Assembly (NCBI GenBank): GCA_900771045.1
Contig: CAAGMM010000069.1
Location: forward strand, 1-5,863
DNA length: 5,863 nucleotides
DNA from: Bacteroidales bacterium
GTDB lineage: Bacteria; Bacteroidota; Bacteroidia; Bacteroidales; F082
Reading direction: 5' to 3'
Shown: positions 1-5,863 of the stretch, piece after piece
Numbering within the stretch: position 1 is the stretch's first letter
Layout of the letters: every line of letters starts with the position of its first letter
Notes under the pieces: model-generated
Seen by the model: only the letters and a program-made list of their open reading frames with translations
Database searches by the model: none
What the model was told of the DNA's origin: nothing
Made by a program: the position numbers and the translations under genes

Positions 1-1812
1 AGTGACCCATGTCTCGACGCTTCTGACGAGTTTTTTCGGGCTGTATTGCACGTATTCAAGCACTTCCGCGACCGTTTCGCCGTCAATGACTTGGTCGATG
101 TAATATCCTTTTTCGTCAACGGAGACGTGGACGGCGTTGGTGTCGCCGAAGAGGTTGTGAAGGTCGCCGAGGATTTCCTGATACGCTCCGACTAAGAAGA
201 CGCCCATATAGTAAGGTTCTTTGCCGAGCGAGTGGACGGGGAGGTTGTGCGACATTGTGCGGCTTGAGACGTAGTTCGTGAGCTTCCCGTCGGAGTCGCA
301 GGTGATGTCCTGAAGCGTTGCGAGCCTGTCGGGATATTCGTCCAAACGGTGGATCGGCATAACGGGGAAGACTTGGTCGATAGCCCATGCGTCAGGCAGC
401 GACTGGAACAGCGAGAAGTTGCAGAAGTATTTGTCTGCCAACAGTTTCGACAGTTGGTCGAATTCTTCCGGCACGCGTTTCATATTGGCGGCCATCTGGT
501 TTATCTCCATCGCCACCGACCAGAACAGGCGTTCGATTTTGGCGCGCGTCTTCAAATCGAGCATTCCGAGGCTGAACAAGTCGAGGGCTTCTTCGCGGAT
601 CTGCTGTGCGTCGTGCCAGGTCTCGAGCATCGACGACTGTTTGCTGGTGAGGTTGTCCCAGGCTTCGTAAAGGTCTTTTATGAGTTCGTGGTCGTCGTCT
701 TTCACTTCCTCGTCATCGTCCCAAGTCGGAAGGGAAGCCGTTTCGAGGACTTCAAAAATCAGGACTGAATGATGAGCCGTGAGGGCGCGTCCCGACTCGG
801 TGATGATGTTGGGGTGGGGGAGTCCGTTCTTGTCGCAGGCGTCGACGACGCTGAACACGGCGTCGTTGACATATTCCTGAATGCTGTAGTTGACACTGCT
901 CGCGCTGTTTGACGAGCGTGAACCGTCGTAATCGACACCGAGGCCGCCGCCGACATCGACAAACTCGATATTGTAGCCTGATTTGTGAAGCTGGACGTAG
1001 AACTGTGCCGCCTCACGCAGCGCGAGTTTGATGCTCCTTATCTTGTTGACCTGGCTCCCGATGTGATAATGAACGAGTTTCAGCCAGTCTTTGATTTCGT
1101 TTTTCTCGAGATATTCAAGTGCTTCGAGCAGTTCCGACGAGTTGAGGCCGAATTTCGAGCCGTCGCCGCCGGAGTCTTCCCATTTGCCGCTTCCCGAACT
1201 CGACAGTTTGATTCTCATTCCGATCATCGGCGTGACTTTGAGGCGTTTCGCCACTTTGACGATGAGTTTCAGTTCGTTGAGCTTCTCCACGACGATGATT
1301 ATCATTCGTCCCATCTTTTGTGCCAGGAGCGCGAGTTCGATGAAGTTCTCGTCTTTATATCCGTTGCAGATTATCAGCGAGTTAGTGTCGGTGTTGGATG
1401 CGATGATGGCGTGAAGCTCCGGTTTTGAGCCGGCTTCGAGCCCGATGTTGAACTTCTTGCCGTGGCTGACGATTTCCTCGACGACGGGGCGCATCTGGTT
1501 CACCTTGATGGGAAACACGATGAAGTTTTTGCCTTTATAGTCGTATTCTTCCGCAGCTTGACGGAAACAGGAGTCAATCTTCTCAATGCGAGTGTCTAAG
1601 ATGTCGGGAAAACGAATCAGCATCGGAGCCGACACGTCGCGCAGCTGTAATTCATCGACGAGTTCGCGCAGGTCGATAGGGACGCAGCCTTCGCGCGGAG
1701 TCACCACGACATTGCCTTTCTCGTTGATAGAGAAATAGTTAATGCCCCAATTATTGATGTTGTACAACTCGGACGAGTCTTCAATGCGCCATTTTCTCAT
1801 ACTTCTTGCCAT
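1..1812 (-). CDS. speA: Biosynthetic arginine decarboxylase, PLP-dependent (C-terminal end cut by window edge)
   Basis: Converts arginine to agmatine and CO2 in the cytoplasm, the first step of putrescine/spermidine synthesis by the agmatine route. I translated the frame codon by codon: 604 codons are open with no stop down to base 1. It matches the Bacteroides-type SpeA (about 630 residues) throughout, so only about 25-30 C-terminal residues are missing. Landmarks, numbered from the ATG at 1810-1812: PIKVNQ with the PLP-binding Lys103; SSGSGKWEDSGGD about 221-233; HIGSQ 250-254; phosphate-binding GGGLGVDYDG from 288; ESGRALTAHH from Glu339; an acidic linker after Trp364; CDSDGK with the active-site Cys505 of the neighbouring subunit; GDTNAVHV near the end. 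Order is the alanine-racemase-like barrel, a helical insert and the C-terminal beta domain. An in-frame ATG at 1798-1800 gives the start MRKWRIED, which is where close homologues appear to begin, so the true start may be four codons later. Neither start has a clear Shine-Dalgarno. All catalytic residues are intact. It is divergent from the lipoprotein hydrolase gene. Confidence 0.97.
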   Translation of the reverse strand, partial: MARSMRKWRIEDSSELYNINNWGINYFSINEKGNVVVTPREGCVPIDLRELVDELQLRDVSAPMLIRFPDILDTRIEKIDSCFRQAAEEYDYKGKNFIVFPIKVNQMRPVVEEIVSHGKKFNIGLEAGSKPELHAIIASNTDTNSLIICNGYKDENFIELALLAQKMGRMIIIVVEKLNELKLIVKVAKRLKVTPMIGMRIKLSSSGSGKWEDSGGDGSKFGLNSSELLEALEYLEKNEIKDWLKLVHYHIGSQVNKIRSIKLALREAAQFYVQLHKSGYNIEFVDVGGGLGVDYDGSRSSNSASSVNYSIQEYVNDAVFSVVDACDKNGLPHPNIITESGRALTAHHSVLIFEVLETASLPTWDDDEEVKDDDHELIKDLYEAWDNLTSKQSSMLETWHDAQQIREEALDLFSLGMLDLKTRAKIERLFWSVAMEINQMAANMKRVPEEFDQLSKLLADKYFCNFSLFQSLPDAWAIDQVFPVMPIHRLDEYPDRLATLQDITCDSDGKLTNYVSSRTMSHNLPVHSLGKEPYYMGVFLVGAYQEILGDLHNLFGDTNAVHVSVDEKGYYIDQVIDGETVAEVLEYVQYSPKKLVRSVETWVT

Positions 1813-1841
1813 AATGAAAAAATTATCAGGTTCTTTCGAGA

Positions 1842-1874
1842 TTGCAAAAATACAAAAAAAATTCAGTATCTTTG
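1842..1874 (+). promoter_or_regulatory. Candidate Bacteroidota promoter (TTG / TATCTTTG) for the lipoprotein hydrolase gene
   Basis: TATCTTTG at 1867-1874 fits the -7 consensus TAnnTTTG exactly. A TTG at 1842-1844 lies 22 bases upstream of it, slightly longer than the usual 19-21. The spacer is A-rich. Transcription would begin near 1881, leaving a leader of about 20 bases before the ATG at 1903. That leader is nearly all A/T with no Shine-Dalgarno, as is common in this phylum. Confidence 0.55.
1845..1852 (-). promoter_or_regulatory. Candidate Bacteroidota -7 box (TATTTTTG) for speA
   Basis: The minus strand reads TATTTTTG, an exact fit to the Bacteroidota primary sigma -7 consensus TAnnTTTG. 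It would place the transcription start near 1838, giving a leader of about 26 bases before the speA ATG at 1812. I see no matching TTG -33 element at the usual distance on this strand, and the region is A/T-rich enough for a chance match, so the call is tentative. Confidence 0.4.
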
Positions 1875-1902
1875 CGCTCAATTATTTCTTAATTTTGTTT
1901 TT

Positions 1903-3132
1903 ATGAAAAGAAGATTTTTCGTTATCGCATTTGCGCTCTTGTTTTGCGCGGCGTGTAGTAAGTCAGACGATGATTTTGAAAAGGAAAAAACAGGGCAGTT
2001 AGTGTATGCGGAAGATACCGTTATGACACGACGTGAAGTGGCACATTCCATTTGTTCTCAGATTCAGCCTATTGCGGCGTTTGAAGATTGGGTTGCCACA
2101 CTTGTGTGTGATGTCAAGGTCGTGAGTATTTTGTACACGACGACGGGGGTTGACGGTGAGGTCGTTACCGCTTCGGGCCTCATTGCTTACCCGAGATTAC
2201 TCAAGGAGTATGACAAAATAATAAGTGTGCAGCACGGCACTTGTGATATAGGCGCGGCACCGTCAACGATTGGATTTCCGATGGAAGCGGCTCCGGCAAT
2301 CAACGGCGATGTCGTCGTTATGGCCGATTACCTCGGATATGGCAGTACGGAACGGCCTGATCTCGTCCATCCTTATCTGATTTCATCACTCACGGGCACG
2401 ACTTGTGCGGATATGCTTTCCGCCGCGGAACAATATCTCGAACAGACTGATTTAGTGCGTAAAAAGGACAAAATAGAAATAGTGCTGATGGGTTATTCTC
2501 AGGGTGGCTCAGCAACAATATCGACTTTGCTTGAAATGGAGTCGCGCGGAATGAATGACAGGATAGAGGACGTGTGGGCAGGTGCCGGACCATACGATTT
2601 GGTTTTGTTTTTTAACCGCTTTACATCAAGTACAGACCAGACGTTCGCAAGAAACGGATATATTCCGTTTATTATCAGAGGTCAAAATTATGGCGAGCAT
2701 CTGGGACTGAATTACCATAATATGTATGCCCAAAGAATTTTTGACAAAGGTTATGACAAACTTTTTGACAACACGCAGATCTCGGCTCTTCACTCCATCC
2801 TCGGCGATACGATTTCAAATGTCATTCATCCGGATTTTTATGCGGCTTCTTCAGGATATAACGGAAATGAAGATATTCAAAGATTTTTCGTTGCCCTGGA
2901 AAAAAACTCACTGATTAAGACGGCTCCGCAGACTCCCGTGAAACTGTATCATAGTCCGAATGACGACATCGTGCCATACGAATGCTCTGTTTTGGCCAAA
3001 GACGCATGGCAGAATTCGACATTGACCGACCTGACTTTTTCAAGCCATCTTTTATCTGGCGCAGAATTTATACTGACCTATATGGGATGGTGGGATATAT
3101 TAGAACCGTTTTTCCCGAATGACGATGAATGA
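1903..3132 (+). CDS. Lipoprotein alpha/beta hydrolase, secretory-lipase-like, probably surface-exposed
   Basis: A complete 409-residue protein, predicted serine esterase or lipase; the substrate is unknown. Residues 1-17 are a lipoprotein signal (MKRR, then a hydrophobic core) ending at Cys18 in CAAC. Cys at -3 is less typical than Leu, but Cys15 is a worse site because Phe would sit at -1. The mature start, C-S-K-S-D-D-D, resembles the Bacteroidota lipoprotein export signal that directs lipoproteins to the cell surface. Catalytic parts seen: oxyanion-region HGT 111-113; nucleophile elbow GYSQGG with Ser199; acid in NDDIVPY, best Asp354 (three residues before Val-Pro); His382 in SSHLL. Order and spacing (199, 354, 382) fit the secretory lipase (LIP/CAL-A-like) family, as does the early segment TTGVDGEVVTASGLIAYP (80-97). 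The insert at about 232-330 would be the lid or cap. ATG 1903 is chosen because it gives the intact signal peptide; no Shine-Dalgarno is visible. It is transcribed alone, divergent from speA and convergent with the C25 protease. A peptidase or feruloyl-esterase-like role cannot be excluded. Confidence 0.87.
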   Translation: MKRRFFVIAFALLFCAACSKSDDDFEKEKTGQLVYAEDTVMTRREVAHSICSQIQPIAAFEDWVATLVCDVKVVSILYTTTGVDGEVVTASGLIAYPRLLKEYDKIISVQHGTCDIGAAPSTIGFPMEAAPAINGDVVVMADYLGYGSTERPDLVHPYLISSLTGTTCADMLSAAEQYLEQTDLVRKKDKIEIVLMGYSQGGSATISTLLEMESRGMNDRIEDVWAGAGPYDLVLFFNRFTSSTDQTFARNGYIPFIIRGQNYGEHLGLNYHNMYAQRIFDKGYDKLFDNTQISALHSILGDTISNVIHPDFYAASSGYNGNEDIQRFFVALEKNSLIKTAPQTPVKLYHSPNDDIVPYECSVLAKDAWQNSTLTDLTFSSHLLSGAEFILTYMGWWDILEPFFPNDDE

Positions 3133-3164
3133 CGAAAAAAATATTTTGAAGGTGGGGGAATAAC

Positions 3165-3194
3165 AATGCCGAACTCCGTAAGGAGTTCGGCATT
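3165..3194. terminator. Probable bidirectional terminator hairpin between convergent genes
   Basis: A perfect 13-bp inverted repeat, AATGCCGAACTCC (3165-3177) and GGAGTTCGGCATT (3182-3194), closed by a GTAA loop, which as RNA is a stable GNRA-type tetraloop. It lies 32 bases past the hydrolase stop (3130-3132) and about 37 bases past the protease stop (3232-3234), just where a shared terminator would sit. The U-tract is weak on both sides: CGCTTTG follows on the plus strand and GTTATTCC on the minus strand. It may therefore terminate imperfectly or mainly protect 3' ends. Confidence 0.65.
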
Positions 3195-3231
3195 CGCTTT
3201 GTCGTCGCTGATAATCAGTGCGTTTGATGCG

Positions 3232-5863
3232 TCACTTTATGGTGATTCTCATCGCCTTGACGCTGTCGCTGCCGCAGATTCTGATTATGTACAGACCGCT
3301 GCTCAACTCGCTGACGTTGACCTGCGTGAGTCCCTGAACTTTGCCGCTCATCACCATCTGGCCGACACTGTTGAAAATACCGTATTCGGCTCCGGCTTCG
3401 CCGGCATTTATGTAAATGATGTCGTCGGCAGGGTTGGGGTAGATATTGAACGCTGCTTCGTCATCATTTTCGTCAATGCCGACTCCACTTGGAACAGTGA
3501 CGACTACTGATTTCGGCAGGGATACGCCGCCGGCATACACCGCCGTGATACCGTATGTGTAGTTGCCGCTTTGAGGCACGTCGTCAACGTAGCTCGTCTC
3601 CTCAGTCTCTCCGAGGGCGATGCCGTTACGCGTGATGTTGTAGCTGATGGCGTTTTCCGGTGCCGTCCAAGTTAAGGTGACGATGCCGTTGTCGCTGTCA
3701 ACTTCGGCCTCAAGGTTTTCAACAGGATCAAAATCTTCCGGCATAGAACCGCCGCAGTTCACCGTGAAGTCGCAACCGCCCGGAACACCAGAATAACCGC
3801 CCGGCTCATCTTCCTGGTGAATTATTGTCCCGTCTTCATACTTGATGGTGTATGAACATTCGTATGACCATTGACCTGACACGAATGTGACTGTCACGTG
3901 AACGCTGTTGCCGATGTCGCGAATGAATGTCTCAGTTTCTCCGTCGTCGATGGTGAGGTCTTCGGCCGGTGTGCCGTCGTCATAAACGAGATGAAGTTTG
4001 TTGCCAGTCCAGCCGTCACCGTAACCGTCTTTAAGGACAAAGAGAACGTTGCAGGAATTCTTCAACGCACCGGAGCCTTCGGCTGTGAGTCCGCCGTCGG
4101 CAGTGACGTTGAAAGTGAAAGAAATCGCTTCCGTCTCTGGGCAGGCCGCGTCAATGGTGACGGAGAACACGGCTGTTCCGACACCGTTAGGTTCGATGGT
4201 GCCGAGTTCCGTTGTTTCATCAATAATTGTCACATATTGACTTGCCGAGGCGATTGTCGCAACGGCATTGGTCGCCATATAGTGACCGACGTTTTTGAAT
4301 GTGGCTCCCACGGTCACTGTCTCGCCGGGAACGAAGCCGGCAGGACTTATAAACTGGTCGAATGTGAGGATGGCTTGTCCGGCGGTGACGACTGCCTTGC
4401 CTGACCACACCTCGTTGCCACAAGTCATCTTGACGCTGATGGTGAACTTCGTGCCGTCTTCAACTCCTTCGGCTACGATGAACGAGAAGGCGTTGTTAAG
4501 ATCGACGACTTCGTTGCTCTGCATGACGTTCAGAGTGGCCGTGCCGTTGATAATCTGCATACGGCTGTCTTCACAGCTGAGCTCAACAGAAGTGCTTTCC
4601 GTTGTCGGATCGTTACCCACATTCTTGAAACTCATACTCAGACTTGTCTCTTGATCGACTGGCGCAAAGTTCGGCGTGAATCCGCTGACGGTGACGAATG
4701 CGCCATCGGCCGGGATTATCTCAACTTCTTTATCGTAAGTAACTCTGTTATAGCTCATTATGACAAGTCTGGCGTTACCGACGGTGGTCAAAGGTTCGAA
4801 CTCGATACTGCCCTCGCCGTCGACGATTTTCGTCGAACCAAGCACTTCGCCGTCCAATGAGAGTGTGGCGATGGCATAGTCGGCGTCAACAGTGATTCCG
4901 AGTTCGCTCATACCGATCAGAAGAGGACTCGGTTCGAGTGAGACGTTCATATCGGTTGGGTTGGCGGTGCGTACCATCAACGACGGGTCTCCGAAGAGGA
5001 TCCACGTGTCGTGCGTGTTAGTATCACCACTCTTATCAATGACGCTCATATTTCCGTTCAGTGAGGCACCTGCCAAAGTGTGGTTGTACTGGTCGGCGTG
5101 ATTCCATTCCGTCAAGATGTCAACCATCTCGTCCTGTCCGTACATTGGGGGAACCCAAGGCTGCGACATCCACGAGAACATGCCGCCGATAGCGCCTGTA
5201 GGAGTTCCTGTGGAATTGTTCGTGGCACGCATCCAAGCCTCGGCGAAGCATTCCGAACCATAATTAAACTGACCGTTCAAGCAGGCTACCGACCAAACGA
5301 CAGGTAACATATTGTCGTTTACCAAAGCATGGACGTTGGCCGAACTGTAGCCGGCGACACCCCAACTGTCTTGCGAACCGTGGTTGCAGTAGTTGATGAT
5401 GCTGATACCCTCATTGATGGTGGCACTGATTGTCGAAGTACTCGCGTCTCCGCCATAACCACCGTGATGTTCGGTGACATGAGAATATGTGTAATGCTCT
5501 AACGTGTCGCGGATGAAGTCGATGTGCTGATAGTCGTCCTCGCCGTAGTGGCCGCTGCCGGCTCCTACGTAACCAATACCCATTCCTTTGTCAACCCACG
5601 TGACGTCGGACTGAAGGTCGCGCTCGTAGTACAGCACCTTGTTTACTTGTGTGGTGACGTGTGCGTCGGTTTGCGCTGAGAAACGTCCGATGAACACTTC
5701 CGGATAGTGGTCTGTGCCTTCAAGTTGGCCGAACCAGTTGTCGGAACGTTCGGCGCCGACGGAGTGCGGCGTAATGTGCTCGTAGTCGCCGACGAACAGC
5801 ACGTATGCGAGATTGCGGCTTGGATCGTCGTAGATGCTCTTTATGTAGTTCTTTATGTTGGTG
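3232..5863 (-). CDS. Gingipain-type C25 cysteine peptidase with type IX secretion sorting domain (N-terminal end cut by window edge)
   Basis: A secreted cysteine endopeptidase of the gingipain family (C25). The frame is open to the window edge: 876 residues are visible, numbered from codon 5860-5862, and the signal peptide, propeptide and about 50 catalytic-domain residues lie outside. The GTG at 5800-5802 is an internal Val in YVLFVGDY, not a start. The catalytic domain (about 1-300) tracks P. gingivalis RgpB: SDNWFGQLEG, HYPEVFIGRF, catalytic His161 in NHGSQ, catalytic Cys194 in VACLNG, and GDPSLMVR at 291-298. RgpB S1 pocket residues Asp163, Trp284 and Met288 align with Asp110, Trp236 and Met240, so Arg specificity is inferred. 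The triad acid Glu152 aligns near Gly100 and seems absent. Then follow an Ig-like domain (302-384), two CARDB-like beta domains (about 390-495 and 500-602, each with FKNVG), a GYGDGWTG module (604-706), a fibronectin type III domain (708-792) and a type A T9SS CTD (796-876: IYPNPADD, VNVSELSSGLYIIRI, terminal Lys). The CTD directs outer-membrane export and surface attachment or release. Stop is TGA at 3232-3234; the gene is convergent with the hydrolase. Confidence 0.95.
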   Translation of the reverse strand, partial: TNIKNYIKSIYDDPSRNLAYVLFVGDYEHITPHSVGAERSDNWFGQLEGTDHYPEVFIGRFSAQTDAHVTTQVNKVLYYERDLQSDVTWVDKGMGIGYVGAGSGHYGEDDYQHIDFIRDTLEHYTYSHVTEHHGGYGGDASTSTISATINEGISIINYCNHGSQDSWGVAGYSSANVHALVNDNMLPVVWSVACLNGQFNYGSECFAEAWMRATNNSTGTPTGAIGGMFSWMSQPWVPPMYGQDEMVDILTEWNHADQYNHTLAGASLNGNMSVIDKSGDTNTHDTWILFGDPSLMVRTANPTDMNVSLEPSPLLIGMSELGITVDADYAIATLSLDGEVLGSTKIVDGEGSIEFEPLTTVGNARLVIMSYNRVTYDKEVEIIPADGAFVTVSGFTPNFAPVDQETSLSMSFKNVGNDPTTESTSVELSCEDSRMQIINGTATLNVMQSNEVVDLNNAFSFIVAEGVEDGTKFTISVKMTCGNEVWSGKAVVTAGQAILTFDQFISPAGFVPGETVTVGATFKNVGHYMATNAVATIASASQYVTIIDETTELGTIEPNGVGTAVFSVTIDAACPETEAISFTFNVTADGGLTAEGSGALKNSCNVLFVLKDGYGDGWTGNKLHLVYDDGTPAEDLTIDDGETETFIRDIGNSVHVTVTFVSGQWSYECSYTIKYEDGTIIHQEDEPGGYSGVPGGCDFTVNCGGSMPEDFDPVENLEAEVDSDNGIVTLTWTAPENAISYNITRNGIALGETEETSYVDDVPQSGNYTYGITAVYAGGVSLPKSVVVTVPSGVGIDENDDEAAFNIYPNPADDIIYINAGEAGAEYGIFNSVGQMVMSGKVQGLTQVNVSELSSGLYIIRICGSDSVKAMRITIK

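Noticed and set aside
116..388. Minus-strand frame of 90 codons overlapping speA
   Set aside because: It is an out-of-frame, Arg/Pro-rich low-complexity reading of the speA coding sequence.
349..768. 139-codon open frame on the plus strand, and similar ones at 985-1428 and 1091-1414
   Set aside because: They lie antisense inside speA, whose minus-strand translation matches the known family over its whole length. Their products look like no known family.
3137..3146. Short palindrome AAAATATTTT after the hydrolase stop, considered as a second terminator or operator
   Set aside because: It is only A/T, short and expected by chance in AT-rich intergenic DNA; the 13-bp GC-containing hairpin nearby is a much better candidate.
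3166..3510. 114-codon plus-strand frame starting at the hairpin
   Set aside because: It begins inside the terminator stem and runs antisense through the T9SS sorting domain; no ribosome-binding site or family likeness is seen.
3898..4404. 168-codon open frame on the plus strand, with others at 4295-4654 and 5080-5307
   Set aside because: They are antisense shadows of the C25 gene, which has recognisable domains throughout.
4057..4695. Possible DNA-level direct repeat between the two CARDB-like domains
   Set aside because: The likeness is only at protein-fold level (FKNVG and strand pattern); the nucleotide sequences are not repeated.
5800..5802. GTG as the start codon of the C25 gene, giving an 856-residue protein
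   Set aside because: The frame stays open upstream to the window edge, and the residues before it (IKSIYDDPSRNLAY) continue the gingipain catalytic domain. The GTG encodes an internal Val in YVLFVGDY.

Overview
The window looks like chromosomal DNA from a member of the Bacteroidota, most likely the order Bacteroidales and a lineage that carries a type IX secretion system. Four things point this way: a SpeA-type arginine decarboxylase very close to the Bacteroides/Porphyromonas form; a gingipain-family (C25) protease ending in a type IX sorting domain; a lipoprotein with an acidic Bacteroidota-style export tract after its Cys; and TAnnTTTG promoter boxes with AT-rich leaders that lack a Shine-Dalgarno sequence. 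I cannot name a genus.

Layout. (1) Positions 1-1812, minus strand: speA, biosynthetic arginine decarboxylase. Its C-terminal end runs off the left edge. (2) 1813-1902: a short AT-rich divergent promoter region. (3) 1903-3132, plus strand: a lipoprotein alpha/beta hydrolase resembling secretory lipases, complete. (4) 3133-3231: a convergent intergenic region with a perfect 13-bp hairpin closed by a GTAA loop, probably a two-way terminator. (5) 3232-5863, minus strand: a large secreted C25 cysteine peptidase that keeps the arginine-gingipain S1 pocket residues, followed by Ig/CARDB-like modules, a GYGDGW module, a fibronectin type III domain and a type IX CTD. Its N-terminal end (signal peptide, propeptide and about 50 residues of the catalytic domain) runs off the right edge.

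The three genes are not an operon: the first pair is divergent and the second pair convergent, so each probably has its own transcript. Their products act in different places: SpeA in the cytoplasm (polyamine synthesis from arginine), the hydrolase on the outer membrane, and the protease outside the cell. A nutritional link between an arginine-specific protease and an arginine decarboxylase is possible, but gene order does not show it.

I found no RNA genes, CRISPR array, insertion sequence or origin, and no gene-free stretch longer than about 100 bases. Nothing here amounts to a clearly undescribed system. The points most worth a second look are the retained Arg-specific pocket combined with an apparently missing catalytic-triad acid in the C25 protein, and the predicted surface-exposed lipase.
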